Shown: positions 24,127 through 33,492, counted from the stretch's first letter. The stretch is 56,217 bases of DNA from Candidatus Thiodiazotropha sp. (ex Monitilora ramsayi) (GCA_025655575.1 JAHXIP010000022.1:1-56217); one strand, 5' to 3'. Program-made: numbers and translations. The notes: generated by a model from the sequence alone, not told the origin.

Positions 24127-27100
24127 TTAAAAGTTGATGGAGAATTGTCCATATACAATTCTTTCTGTACTCAACTCGTTGATATTACTGCTTTGGTTCG
24201 GATTGAAAAAGGAATTGTTATCCTTATCTTCATAGTTGAACTCAGTGTCAAATAGGTTTTTGGCGCCAATGGTTATTTTTCCGTATCTATCTGGCAGGAT
24301 ATAAGTGACGTTAGCGTCAAACAGCCAGAAGTCATCTTCCCCTTGTATGTTCCCTTCGTAAATTCCGTCCTGAGAATAATAAGTGCCGGTGATGGATGAC
24401 GAAAAATGGTTTGAGAAGAAGTGTCTTAAGGAGATGGGAAGTTTATGGGTTTTTAACCTGACGATGTTGTTGCCCGGAACGTTAGGTTGAGGGGATTCAA
24501 AATTCTCAAACTCGTATTCCAGATTTAGAAGCCAGTCGTTGTTGATTGTGTAATACAGATAAGAATTGAATAAATGACGCTCCATATCAAAGTCTATGAT
24601 ATCGCCTTTAAACTTGTTGAATATGCGTCCTTTAAGGTCAGAGTACAGGGCAGAGATGCCTATTGAAATATGGGGTCCCGCTTGCGTGTCGAGGCCGATG
24701 CCTGCTCTTCTGGCATCATTGATTAACGTTTCCCCAAAGTCATCGTAGACCTGATTGAACCCTGCGATTTGTGTTGGTTCTAATCTGGCGGCAGAGGAAA
24801 TTAGCGGCCTCTCCCTGAAAAAGGCGGTGCGCAATGTTGTTCGGTCGGATATATCCCAGACAATACCAAGTTTTGGATTGAACTGATTGTCATCTGCTCC
24901 GTTCTCATTTGTTCCATCAAAGTCTGTTGTTACGCGGGATATTTCGTCGTCGGAATAACTGGATCCCAGTATAAGTTCAAGACCGGCGGTTAATGGTATA
25001 TAGCTGTACAAATAGATGCTGCGGAAATTGTCATCTGTGTCTATGTCTGAGGTGAAGTCGGGGAGCGGTGGAATAGATAGTGTGGCAACACCGCTGGTAT
25101 CTCTGTTTAAGCGGCTGCCGCCTATGATGAGCTTAGACTGACTGCCTTTTCGCAGCCATTGTACTTCAGCGTGTTTGTGTTCCTCGCCGCCATCGCCTGT
25201 AGTAAATGAGTCTTCGATTGTATGGCTTGTGGATTTAAAAGAGTGGTAATTGCCGAGAACTACCGATCGACTTGTGAAGGCATGCCGAAATCCGAATCTG
25301 CTTAGTTTTCTCTCTGTTTTTTCCTGGAATTCAGGCTGGTTATCATCAGCGAAGAAGTGTTGATTCAAGTCGCCGTTTTCTTGCTCATCGTCTGAATGTT
25401 CGAGCTGTATCATGGTGTCCGGCGTGACGTCGAGTTGAATAAACGCCTTTAGCGTATCCTTTTTAATCCAGTCGAGTGTACGAAACCCATCACTCTCAAA
25501 ATGGTGCTGTGCAAGACTGATGCTGAAGCGATCATGTAAATATGATGCTATCACGTCATCTCCCCATGTATCGTTGTCCGCAGCAAAACCATTGAACAAT
25601 AAAGAGGGTCCGCTTTGTGTGAAGAGGGGGTTGAATTCGTTATAAGACAATCTGGCAGGTCCGTCAGCAAGCTGCAAATTGCTCAATTCTGGTCGAAGAG
25701 TATGTGTGGTGAGGGGTTGGAGTAGTTTGGATTGTAGTAACTCACTATCGACAGCGCGTCCACGTTGTGGTTGTGTGGCATTGATGTCTGCCATGAAACG
25801 ATGGGCAGAAAAGTTGTCTGGCGCTTGTGACAGAGCCCTGGCGCCTTCTGTAATGGCAAGTTTTTCGAACCCCAGGTCAGAGTAGATGCGGGCAACCGAG
25901 GTATTTCTTGCCGCCCCATCCTGGTCAAGCAATTGCCTTGAGCGATAGACACCCCGATTGTCGTTTAACTTGATAGCCTGCTGTTGCGCCTGTAGTGCTT
26001 CCACTGGTCTGTTCTCGGACTGCAACAGAATTGAGTCATAAAACCAGGCTGTCGGGTCATTCGGATCCAGCGCCTTTGCCATGGCAAATTGCTCAGAGGC
26101 AAGACCGTTCCTCTTCTCCTCATAGTAGGCCTTGCCCATGTAGCTGCGAAGAAGAGCGTTGTTAGGGTCGTGCAGGGTGGCAGTTTCGATCTCTCTGCGA
26201 CCCTGTGCCAATGCCCCTAGGCGAATCATTACCAGACCAAGGCCCAGACGGGGTAGAGGTGCCGCTGAGTCCAGATCGATGGCCTTTTCAAAAGCAGTTT
26301 TGGCTGTATCTAAGTTGACTTCGCGGAGGGATGAAAAACCCAGGACTGTATGAGCCAGTGAGAGTTCGGGATCGATTGACACAGCATTTTCAGCGGCCTG
26401 TCTGGCCGCCTGGGTTTCTCCATTCATCAACCAGACTTCAGCCAAGCGCGCCTGGGCCAGAGCGTTATTTGGTGACAACTCAGCCGCTTTCTGGCTGTCG
26501 GTTAATGCAGCTGGGATATCGAATAGTGCCTGATCAACATAGGATTGCGCCATATATGCTGCGGCAGATTGACTGTCTGTGGCCAGCGATTGTTTGGCCA
26601 AATCAATCGCGTCTTCGAGGCGGTTCTGCGCGATGGCGGTAACAGTCTGTTGCGCCAGATTGTCTGCTACATCGGGTTGCTCGGGCAAAGGCGGATAGTA
26701 GAGCGCCCAGGCGACAGCATCACGGGGATTTGCATAGGTGATATGCACTGGTGCCTGGTTACTCGTTGCGCGACCAGACTGATTCGCAGTGAGTTCTAAC
26801 GAACCTGCGTCGTTACTGGCCACAACAATCCCTTCAAAAACCGTTATGTCGGCCTCAGCCTCTTTGACGATTACGACAAATTCAGTGCCCTCGATAGAGG
26901 CATTGACATAAGGTGTTCTGACTTGGAATGAATGTGTGATGCGGCTGATGAAATGTGCCGCACCCTTCAGCAGATCGAGCCAGGATGTACCATCCTCTGC
27001 AGGGGCGTTGATGGTGACGCTGGTGTGTTCATCCAGTCGCAACAGGGTCTCGTTGTGCAGTGTCAGACCGGCGCGGCTGTTAGCGCCGAGTCTCAGCCGG

Positions 27101-27297
27101 TCGCCGGGGCAGAAATGGTCGCCCTGATGAACGCTTTTCCATGCTTTGGTATTGCTGGGCAGGACTTCCACCCGGCCCTGCACGGAGACAGCCTGGGCCA
27201 CATCGCATTCAGCGGCTGTAGCGATCATCCCCCAAAAGAGCAGGGGCAGAGCGATCAGTGAGTACGATTTGGTATAAACGGGCAATCTGGAAAACAT
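24127..27297 (-). CDS. FecR-TPR-beta-barrel outer-membrane protein
   Basis: 1056 residues from ATG (complement of 27295-27297); a GTG seven codons upstream is less likely. A signal peptide (LIALPLLFWGMIATAAE) is followed by a FecR-like domain (~20-190) with CPGDRLRLGANSRAGLTLH, RTPYVNASIEGTEFVV and DITVFEGIV. TPR repeats (~215-510) include AAAYMAQSYVDQALFDIPAA and LAQARLAEVWLMNGETQAAR. From ~540 a TonB-receptor-like beta-barrel runs to the aromatic C-terminus YGQFSINF, including KITIGAKNLFDTEFN. No plug domain is visible. It probably sits in the outer membrane with FecR and TPR parts in the periplasm. It lies downstream of the CHASE2 cyclase on the same strand. Confidence 0.85.
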   Translation of the reverse strand: MFSRLPVYTKSYSLIALPLLFWGMIATAAECDVAQAVSVQGRVEVLPSNTKAWKSVHQGDHFCPGDRLRLGANSRAGLTLHNETLLRLDEHTSVTINAPAEDGTSWLDLLKGAAHFISRITHSFQVRTPYVNASIEGTEFVVIVKEAEADITVFEGIVVASNDAGSLELTANQSGRATSNQAPVHITYANPRDAVAWALYYPPLPEQPDVADNLAQQTVTAIAQNRLEDAIDLAKQSLATDSQSAAAYMAQSYVDQALFDIPAALTDSQKAAELSPNNALAQARLAEVWLMNGETQAARQAAENAVSIDPELSLAHTVLGFSSLREVNLDTAKTAFEKAIDLDSAAPLPRLGLGLVMIRLGALAQGRREIETATLHDPNNALLRSYMGKAYYEEKRNGLASEQFAMAKALDPNDPTAWFYDSILLQSENRPVEALQAQQQAIKLNDNRGVYRSRQLLDQDGAARNTSVARIYSDLGFEKLAITEGARALSQAPDNFSAHRFMADINATQPQRGRAVDSELLQSKLLQPLTTHTLRPELSNLQLADGPARLSYNEFNPLFTQSGPSLLFNGFAADNDTWGDDVIASYLHDRFSISLAQHHFESDGFRTLDWIKKDTLKAFIQLDVTPDTMIQLEHSDDEQENGDLNQHFFADDNQPEFQEKTERKLSRFGFRHAFTSRSVVLGNYHSFKSTSHTIEDSFTTGDGGEEHKHAEVQWLRKGSQSKLIIGGSRLNRDTSGVATLSIPPLPDFTSDIDTDDNFRSIYLYSYIPLTAGLELILGSSYSDDEISRVTTDFDGTNENGADDNQFNPKLGIVWDISDRTTLRTAFFRERPLISSAARLEPTQIAGFNQVYDDFGETLINDARRAGIGLDTQAGPHISIGISALYSDLKGRIFNKFKGDIIDFDMERHLFNSYLYYTINNDWLLNLEYEFENFESPQPNVPGNNIVRLKTHKLPISLRHFFSNHFSSSITGTYYSQDGIYEGNIQGEDDFWLFDANVTYILPDRYGKITIGAKNLFDTEFNYEDKDNNSFFNPNQSSNINELSTERIVYGQFSINF

Positions 27298-27302
27298 AAT
27301 CT

Positions 27303-27389
27303 CTCGTAGCCCCGGCACTAACCCATTCGGTTTATGCTTTTTGTTGTCTATGCAAGTTTAGGCGTTTATTTCACCTTGTGGGCTACGAG
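27303..27389 (-). promoter_or_regulatory. Long-range inverted repeat over the ribosome site of the barrel gene
   Basis: CTCGTAGCCC (27303-27312) and GGGCTACGAG (27380-27389) are perfect 10-base complements 67 bases apart in the leader of the minus-strand barrel gene. In its mRNA the arm nearest the ATG includes the GAGAG ribosome site, so pairing could hide it. Confidence 0.4.
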
Positions 27390-27449
27390 TACCATATTTT
27401 CTCTTTACTCACAAGTGGTTGCTGGCGATAACGGGTCCTGTTTGGCATG

Positions 27450-29594
27450 TCATCCCAGCGGGTTTTTACGGCTACTTCTGCGCTCCCGGTATTGCTGAAT
27501 GTAGTAGATGCAGGGACCGTCATCGGGATGATTCTGCAGGATGGCCTCGAATTTATCGCAGGCAGTCGCCTTATCGCCCTGACGCCAATAGGCCAGTGCT
27601 TCGGCGAAACTGGCATGTAGTGCCCTCATTTCTGGTGTGACCGTGACATCGCTGGCAGCTACCTCAAAGAGTGTGATCGGCTGTTGTCTGCCCGGTACGG
27701 GAAAGTCGCCCAGCTCCCGTGTCACAATGCCCTGTAAGCCGGTTGCCGCCTCCCTCGAGGCGAGTATGGCAGTGCCGAGCAGTTTGTTGAGATTCTCAAT
27801 GCGGGAGGCAGTATTGACCATATCCCCCACTGCCCGGTATTCAAAATGATCGATGGCGCCCACATGCCCCATGACCAGCGTGCCTGCATGGAGGCCTATT
27901 CGGGTGAAGAGCTTCGGCTCGAAATCTGCGTGTTCCAATGCCAGGTTGATGTCGAGGGCAGCTTCACAAGCCTTTTGCGCCAGGCTCTGATCCGGTGTTG
28001 CCGATGGCCAGATCGCCAGCATGGCGTCTCCCACGACATCGGACACCACGCCCCCCCTCGACCTGACGGGGGTAAAGAGGATTTCATAATAGCGGTTGAG
28101 AAAGACCTGTAGGGTTTTTGGCTCCAGCGTTTCCGCCAACTTTGTGTATTGCTGGGCATCGGAGGCCAGGCAGACGCCAAAGGCTGCTTCACTCTGCTGC
28201 ATGGCTTGATCTTTATCCTGAGCCAGACGGTCTATGACCTCATTGGGCAGGTAGTAGCCGAACAGTTCCCGCAGTTGTTCGCGGCTGATTCGCATCTGCC
28301 GGTAGTGCCAGGTGAGTGAGAGAATCAGTGCCAGGGGTGTCTGCAGGGCCAGGGGTACGAACCAGGGCAGCCACAGGTTGTGTTGCTCGAACAGATGATA
28401 GACCAGCAGTAGATAGAGTGCGGCAGTGCATAGGCCGAGCAGGATGCCTAATGTGCCGGGCAGGTATCGGAAAAGCAGCACAATGGCGAAGCTGTAAAAG
28501 ACCAAGAGCAGGATCAGGCTGCCTGGTGAAAGGGGGATAAGGGTCTCTCTTTGTAGCAGGTTGGCAAAGGCAGTGGCCGCGATTTCAACGCCACTCAGAT
28601 CTAGGCCGTTTTCCTGAGTAAAGACGGTATAAAAGCCGTCTTTTTGTCTGGGTTGATAGGCCCCGGCATAACCGACGAACACCACTTTGTTTTCGAACCT
28701 GTGTAACTCTCCAGGGTCAGTGGTGAGTAGTGCCTGGTAAGGAACGGTCGGGATGCTGCCCGGTGGACCATAGAAGTTCAGATAGGGATAGCTATCCCCG
28801 ACATAGAGTTGTAAAAGTGCTGTGAGCCCCTGCAACTGAGAAGATGTGAGTTCTGTTGGTGGGTCTGTCTGCAGGATCTTTAGCAGGCGGTTACCTATCT
28901 TTTGATCACTGCGTATATGTTTGAAGATATCTTCTATGTCCGTGTCGGTGGGTAGCAGTCCGGCATTGATGAGTATCTGTTTGATACGATGGCCTTCAGG
29001 ATCAACATGATGTTGCAGCGCCACTGCGGGGAGCGAGGGCATCTCATCGTTACCGTTGAAAGTCCAAAAGCGGCTCACTCTTACCGGAATTTTAGGCAGC
29101 ACAAATGGCGCCAGACCGGCAGCACTCCCTGAGAATGTTTCAAGCGGAGGGAGGAGTTTTTCGATATGTAGGATCTCTGCGCCTGATTCCACCGCCTGTT
29201 GCTGTAGATAAGCTACAAGAAGAACATTGCCGGCATGATCTATGGCGTCGGCCAGACGGTTGTCCATCTCCGGGATGCCGGGTTTTTTGAAGAAGATATC
29301 CATGGCGATTACCCCGGCTCCCGCCTCTGTCAGGCGGTTGATCAGGTCGGCATGGAGGGAGCGGGGCCAATCGGGTATTTCTTCTCCCAAGCCGAGTTGG
29401 GCTGCGGTCTCACCGTTGATGGAAACGATCACCACGTCTTGCGGAGGTGGGTGGTGACCCCGTACCTGGAACAGCAGGCCGAGTCCGATCGCCTCTTCCC
29501 AGTCCGAAGTGCCGGGTGAAAAGCTGATAGCGATACCCAGGATACTGATCAATAACCCCAGGCCCAGGGAGGATAAACCCCTTCTTTTTGTCAC
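27450..29594 (-). CDS. CHASE2 sensor adenylate/guanylate cyclase (class III)
   Basis: 714 residues, GTG start after GGA. A first membrane helix (LSSLGLGLLISILGIAISF) is followed by an extracytoplasmic CHASE2 domain (~45-335: VVIVSINGETAAQLG, GAGVIAMDIFF), three membrane helices (~355-425) and the cyclase domain (~455-640). Both metal-binding Asp are present (CLASDAQQYT and VVGDAMLAIW), as are the transition-state Asn and Arg (GDMVNTASRIENL). The usual substrate-Lys position in the K-x-x-GD motif reads D (GGVVSDVVGD), so nucleotide choice is uncertain. A TPR-like C-terminus follows. It should make cAMP or cGMP in response to an external cue; the divergent Crp/Fnr gene suggests a local pathway. 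Confidence 0.92.
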   Translation of the reverse strand: MTKRRGLSSLGLGLLISILGIAISFSPGTSDWEEAIGLGLLFQVRGHHPPPQDVVIVSINGETAAQLGLGEEIPDWPRSLHADLINRLTEAGAGVIAMDIFFKKPGIPEMDNRLADAIDHAGNVLLVAYLQQQAVESGAEILHIEKLLPPLETFSGSAAGLAPFVLPKIPVRVSRFWTFNGNDEMPSLPAVALQHHVDPEGHRIKQILINAGLLPTDTDIEDIFKHIRSDQKIGNRLLKILQTDPPTELTSSQLQGLTALLQLYVGDSYPYLNFYGPPGSIPTVPYQALLTTDPGELHRFENKVVFVGYAGAYQPRQKDGFYTVFTQENGLDLSGVEIAATAFANLLQRETLIPLSPGSLILLLVFYSFAIVLLFRYLPGTLGILLGLCTAALYLLLVYHLFEQHNLWLPWFVPLALQTPLALILSLTWHYRQMRISREQLRELFGYYLPNEVIDRLAQDKDQAMQQSEAAFGVCLASDAQQYTKLAETLEPKTLQVFLNRYYEILFTPVRSRGGVVSDVVGDAMLAIWPSATPDQSLAQKACEAALDINLALEHADFEPKLFTRIGLHAGTLVMGHVGAIDHFEYRAVGDMVNTASRIENLNKLLGTAILASREAATGLQGIVTRELGDFPVPGRQQPITLFEVAASDVTVTPEMRALHASFAEALAYWRQGDKATACDKFEAILQNHPDDGPCIYYIQQYRERRSSRKNPLG

Positions 29595-29681
29595 GATGTT
29601 TCCGTTGTGTGGTTAAAAGGGGGTTAGAGGTAGTGTGATTTATTCCCGCTAACTCTAGGCAGTTTTTTCTAATTGATTGTA

Positions 29682-29687
29682 TATAAT
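29682..29687 (+). promoter_or_regulatory. Possible -10 element of the Crp/Fnr gene
   Basis: TATAAT lies 6 bases before the proposed ATG 29694, so transcription would begin at about the start codon, giving a leaderless message. There is no good -35. It may be chance in an AT-rich stretch. Confidence 0.3.
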
Positions 29688-29693
29688 AAGTTT

Positions 29694-30338
29694 ATGCTTG
29701 AGAACATCTCTATCTTCGCCTCTATGGATGCCGCCGATCATGCTTTGATTGAGCAGTGCATGGTTAAACGTGTCTTTCCGAGGCATACCATCATCCTCTC
29801 TGAAGGGGATAGTAGTGATTCGCTCTACCTGATACTTGATGGCAAGGTAAAGGTATTTCTCAACGATGAGAATGGCAAAGAGGCGATTCTCAACTATCAG
29901 ACTGCGGGTGAGTACTTTGGTGAGCTCTCCCTGATCGATGACTCTGAGCGCTCCGCATCGATTATGACGGTGGAGAAATCCACCATGGCCGTGATGTCTA
30001 AACAGGCATTTCATCAGGTTCTGAAGAAAAATCCCGACATTGCCATCCATCTGCTCAAGGATCTTGCGCAACGGGTCAGGTCGCTGACAGACGAGGTGAA
30101 GAGCCTGGCGCTGTGCGATGTCTACGGGCGATTGAGTAAAACCCTGCAGGGTATGGCCATCGAGCAGGATGGCAAGATGGTCATTGAGGAGTCATTTACC
30201 CAGCAGGAACTGGCCAACCGCATCGGTGCTTCGCGGGAGATGGTCTGCCGCATCTTCAAAGATCTGGTTAAGGGTGGGTATATCTCCTCCGGTCAGCATC
30301 AAACGATCATTAATAAACGATTACCCTTACGCTATTGA
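29694..30338 (+). CDS. Crp/Fnr family transcription regulator
   Basis: 214 residues from ATG 29694; an in-frame TTG at 29673 is an alternative. The cyclic-nucleotide-binding beta-roll (~5-115) has the phosphate-binding cassette FGELSLIDDSERSASIMT, close to the FGELGL...RSA of Crp, so cAMP or cGMP binding is plausible. The C-terminal helix-turn-helix (~165-205) reads FTQQELANRIGASREMVCRI. No N-terminal Cys cluster of Fnr type. It is divergent from the CHASE2 cyclase, 100 bases away, and is the likely receiver of its product. The gene is convergent with cnoX. Confidence 0.92.
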   Translation: MLENISIFASMDAADHALIEQCMVKRVFPRHTIILSEGDSSDSLYLILDGKVKVFLNDENGKEAILNYQTAGEYFGELSLIDDSERSASIMTVEKSTMAVMSKQAFHQVLKKNPDIAIHLLKDLAQRVRSLTDEVKSLALCDVYGRLSKTLQGMAIEQDGKMVIEESFTQQELANRIGASREMVCRIFKDLVKGGYISSGQHQTIINKRLPLRY

Positions 30339-30367
30339 TGTCTGTTTGATGACACAGTTTCAACCGG

Positions 30368-31231
30368 TCAATGCAGTGTATTGAACATGCGGTTCCGATA
30401 ACGTTTCACCAGATCACCCTGGCCGCCTAATAGCTCAAAGATACGCAACATATCCTTGCGTGCGGCATCGTCACCATAGTCACGATCTTTTTGTAGCAGG
30501 GTCAACAGTAACTCAAGTGCACCTTCATATTCGTTCTGCATGATCCTGTGGGTGGCGAGCTGGTGCAGTGCTTCGCTGTCAGCCGGGTTCTCCTTCAGGC
30601 GCTGCTCAAGGCTTTCCACCGGAGGGCTGTCTGCGGTGGAGCGGTCGAACTGAATACGCGCCAGCATGGCGGCGACCTCAGGGTTCTCCAGCTCCCCCTT
30701 AGGCAGCGCCTGGAGTTGCTGTTCTGCATCATCCAGCTTGCCGATGGTGGCCAGGTAGCGGGCATTGGCCAACATGACTTTCGGGCTACCAGGATCCATC
30801 TCGGCAGCCTGCTGGATCAAACTGCCTGCCCCGTCGGCATCACCCTGTATCAAGAGCTGATCCGCCTGAGCCAGCAGGCCGTCCGACTCGCGGGGGATAT
30901 GTTTGTCGATGAAGCTGCGGATCTCCGGTTCCGGCAGGGCACCCAGAAACTCATCCACCATCTGGCCATTAAGGAAGAGTTTGACGCAGGGAATGCTTTT
31001 AATGCCGAAATGGGTTGCCAGCTGTTGTTGTTCTTCAGTATTGACCTTGGCCAGGATGAATTTGCCCTGATACTCATCGACCAATTTGGCCAATGTGGGC
31101 ATCAATGACTTGCACGGGTTGCACCACTCAGCCCAAAAATCGACCAGGACCGGTCGGCTCATAGAGGTCTCAAGTACCACCTGTTGAAAGTTTTCGGCAG
31201 TAACATCGATGATGAAGGGAGAGTCAGCCAT
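30368..31231 (-). CDS. cnoX: Thioredoxin-fold co-chaperone CnoX (YbbN)
   Basis: 287 residues from ATG (complement of 31229-31231), with AGGAG ~8 bases upstream; a start 14 codons further up is unlikely. The N-terminal thioredoxin domain has FWAEWCNPCKSLM, a full CxxC, where E. coli YbbN has a modified site, so this copy may be redox active. The C-terminal ~170 residues are TPR-like (EMDPGSPKVMLANARYLATI, ENPADSEALHQLATH). CnoX protects unfolding proteins and passes them to DnaK/GroEL. It is divergent from trxC, another thioredoxin. Confidence 0.9.
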   Translation of the reverse strand: MADSPFIIDVTAENFQQVVLETSMSRPVLVDFWAEWCNPCKSLMPTLAKLVDEYQGKFILAKVNTEEQQQLATHFGIKSIPCVKLFLNGQMVDEFLGALPEPEIRSFIDKHIPRESDGLLAQADQLLIQGDADGAGSLIQQAAEMDPGSPKVMLANARYLATIGKLDDAEQQLQALPKGELENPEVAAMLARIQFDRSTADSPPVESLEQRLKENPADSEALHQLATHRIMQNEYEGALELLLTLLQKDRDYGDDAARKDMLRIFELLGGQGDLVKRYRNRMFNTLH

Positions 31232-31362
31232 CTTTGAGAGCTCCTGAGAGAAGTTGTGAATCCGGGCGGCCATTATACTGAAACTCTGGTAGAAAGCGGG
31301 GCTTGAAATGGTCGCTCCGTTACCCCATCTGATGAGGGTAGGTCTTAGCAGGAAATCGATTC

Positions 31363-31803
31363 ATGAGTGAAGTGCAACATATCGTCTGTCCCTACTGCGA
31401 TGGGATCAATCGTGTACCGTCAGATCGGCTGGCTGACGGTGCGAAATGCGGAAAATGTCATCGGCCACTGTTTAGCGGGCAACCTTTGGCGTTGGATGAA
31501 GCACGTTTCGCAAAGCATGCACAGAAAAGCGACATTCCCCTGTTAGTCGATTTCTGGGCCTCCTGGTGCGGACCTTGTCGTATGATGGCCCCGGCATTTG
31601 AGCAGGCAGCGGCACAGCTTGAACCCACTGTGCGCCTGGTCAAGGTGAATACCGAGGAAGCCCAGCAGTTGGGTGCGCGTTTCGGCATTCGCAGCATACC
31701 CACCCTGATGCTGATGCGAGGTGGCCATGAGATTGCCCGGCAAGCTGGCGCCATGGATACGGCCGGTATTGTGAGCTGGGTCAGGGGGCATCTGACCGGT
31801 TGA
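31363..31803 (+). CDS. trxC: Thioredoxin 2 (TrxC)
   Basis: 146 residues. An N-terminal zinc motif with two CxxC pairs (CPYCDG and CGKCHRPLF) and the thioredoxin active site FWASWCGPCRMM are diagnostic for TrxC. It is a cytoplasmic disulfide reductase linked to oxidative stress. The C-terminal FGIRSIPTLMLMRGG includes the cis-Pro loop. It is divergent from cnoX with ~130 bases between. Confidence 0.95.
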   Translation: MSEVQHIVCPYCDGINRVPSDRLADGAKCGKCHRPLFSGQPLALDEARFAKHAQKSDIPLLVDFWASWCGPCRMMAPAFEQAAAQLEPTVRLVKVNTEEAQQLGARFGIRSIPTLMLMRGGHEIARQAGAMDTAGIVSWVRGHLTG

Positions 31804-31917
31804 TTTAGTTACACCTGCACTCGGCGAATGACTGATTGCAGTCAGCTTGTGACGCCTTATCCTGAGAGAGGCCCCCGAGTGCTGATATTTTGTATTGATT
31901 CGGATAGACAGCCTGTA

Positions 31918-31989
31918 TGCGCATCAGTAGAATATGCGTCTGTCTGATGGTTGTGCCGACTTGTCGTATTCGACAGCAACCTATTTTGA
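31918..31989 (+). CDS. Possible leader peptide of carA (23 residues)
   Basis: ATG 31918 to TGA 31987-31989 encodes [20 protein letters not shown] plus two or three residues; Arg occurs four times. Its stop lies 7 bases before the strong terminator stem at 31997, so a ribosome reaching the stop would block that stem. This is the geometry of translation-coupled attenuators. The ribosome site is weak. Candidate only. Confidence 0.35.
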
Positions 31990-31996
31990 ATTCTCT

Positions 31997-32027
31997 GGGG
32001 CAGGCTACTTGTGGCCTGCCCCTTTTT
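31997..32027 (+). terminator. Intrinsic terminator/attenuator just upstream of carA
   Basis: Perfect 9-base stem GGGGCAGGC/GCCTGCCCC (31997-32005 and 32014-32022), loop TACTTGTG, then TTTTT (32023-32027). It stands about 25 bases before the carA start and 195 bases after trxC. It may only end trxC transcription, but its closeness to carA suggests an attenuator inside the carA leader. Confidence 0.8.
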
Positions 32028-32050
32028 GCACGCCCGTAATGGAGAGATTC

Positions 32051-33190
32051 TTGAGAAAACCAGCAGTTCTGGTCCTGGAAGATGGTAGCCAATTTCACGG
32101 TGAGGCCATCGGTGCAGAGGGACAAGCTGTCGGTGAGGTGGTTTTCAATACCGCCATGACCGGCTATCAGGAAATATTGACCGATCCTTCCTACAGCCAA
32201 CAGATTGTCACGCTGACCTATCCTCATATCGGTAACACCGGGGTTAACCTGGAAGATGAGGAGTCGGGTTGCATCCATGCCGCAGGCCTGGTCATCAAGG
32301 ATCTCCCGCTGATCACCAGTAACTGGCGCTCGGAGACCTCTCTCGAAGACTATCTGACACGTAATGGGATTGTCGCGATCGCGGATATCGATACCCGTCG
32401 TCTGACTCGAATCCTGCGTGAGAAAGGCGCTCAAAACGGCTGCATCGTTGCAGGTGACAGTCTCGATGAACAGCAAGCACTGTCGCATGCCAAGAACTTC
32501 CCCGGTCTCAAGGGCATGGATCTGGCAAAATCAGTGACAACCAAATCTCCTTACGATTGGTCCCAAGGCAGTTGGTCTCTCGAAGGGGGACTGCCGGAGC
32601 CGCTAGACACTGGGGATGAGAACCTGCCTTACCATGTTGTGGCCTACGACTATGGGGTCAAACGCAATATTCTGCGTATGCTCACCGATCGCGGCTGTCG
32701 TATCACCGTCGTACCGGCACAGATGCCGGCTGATGAAGTGCTGGCTATGCAGCCTGACGGCATCTTTCTGTCCAATGGGCCGGGTGATCCAGAACCCTGC
32801 GGTTATGCCATCGAGGCGATTTCCCAAATTGTCGATACGGGGCTCCCTGTCTTTGGCATCTGTCTCGGTCACCAACTGTTGGCGTTAGCCTCAGGCGCCA
32901 AGACAGAAAAAATGAAATTCGGCCACCATGGGGCCAACCATCCGGTACAACACCTGGAGAGTGGCACCGTGATGATCAGTAGCCAGAATCACGGTTTTGC
33001 AGTCGATGAGAAATCATTGCCTGATACCTTGAGGGCCACGCATCGCTCTCTCTTTGATGGCACACTACAAGGTATTCATCGCACTGATAAACCGGCATTT
33101 AGTTTCCAGGGGCATCCGGAAGCAAGCCCCGGTCCGCATGATGTGGCGCCTGTTTTTGATCACTTCATCGAGTTGATGAAAAAGGCCTGA
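32051..33190 (+). CDS. carA: Carbamoyl-phosphate synthase small (glutaminase) subunit
   Basis: 379 residues from TTG 32051, chosen because GGAGAG (32041-32046) is well placed before it and the protein then aligns with E. coli CarA ([16 protein letters not shown]); ATG 32039 is the alternative. It hydrolyses glutamine and passes ammonia to CarB for carbamoyl phosphate, used for arginine and pyrimidines. The N-terminal domain includes [20 protein letters not shown]. The class I glutaminase has the nucleophile Cys in [10 protein letters not shown] and the His/Glu pair in [10 protein letters not shown]. Confidence 0.95.
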   Translation: MRKPAVLVLEDGSQFHGEAIGAEGQAVGEVVFNTAMTGYQEILTDPSYSQQIVTLTYPHIGNTGVNLEDEESGCIHAAGLVIKDLPLITSNWRSETSLEDYLTRNGIVAIADIDTRRLTRILREKGAQNGCIVAGDSLDEQQALSHAKNFPGLKGMDLAKSVTTKSPYDWSQGSWSLEGGLPEPLDTGDENLPYHVVAYDYGVKRNILRMLTDRGCRITVVPAQMPADEVLAMQPDGIFLSNGPGDPEPCGYAIEAISQIVDTGLPVFGICLGHQLLALASGAKTEKMKFGHHGANHPVQHLESGTVMISSQNHGFAVDEKSLPDTLRATHRSLFDGTLQGIHRTDKPAFSFQGHPEASPGPHDVAPVFDHFIELMKKA

Positions 33191-33492
33191 GCCCTAAGTA
33201 AACACCAATCACCGAAAATACATGCGAGAGATACGACACGGATTTCGTAGGGGATTATCGGTGGTGTCCATGAGGAAGGTAGTGAGTTAGGCCCTGCTTT
33301 TTTAGAACTGAAGGCAAATTCCAGGTTGATGTACGAGCATTAAGTTCAAGCGATCGGTCATCTGGAATCGGTGGGGTTGAATGTGTCGCAGCTGATTTAT
33401 TTCAAACGGCACGATGATCCATTTTTTATCTGTAGCGAAAATTTGCGGTGATTTTCGTTTATTTGCGGCTAATCTGAAACAACGGTTGTTAA
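33191..33492. other. Gap between carA and carB
   Basis: 302 bases with no credible gene; a minus-strand 65-codon ORF is unsupported. There is an inverted repeat GAAAAT/ATTTTC at about 33438-33457 near carB. In Pseudomonas aeruginosa an extra gene lies between carA and carB, so this may be what is left of one, or a regulatory stretch. Confidence 0.4.
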
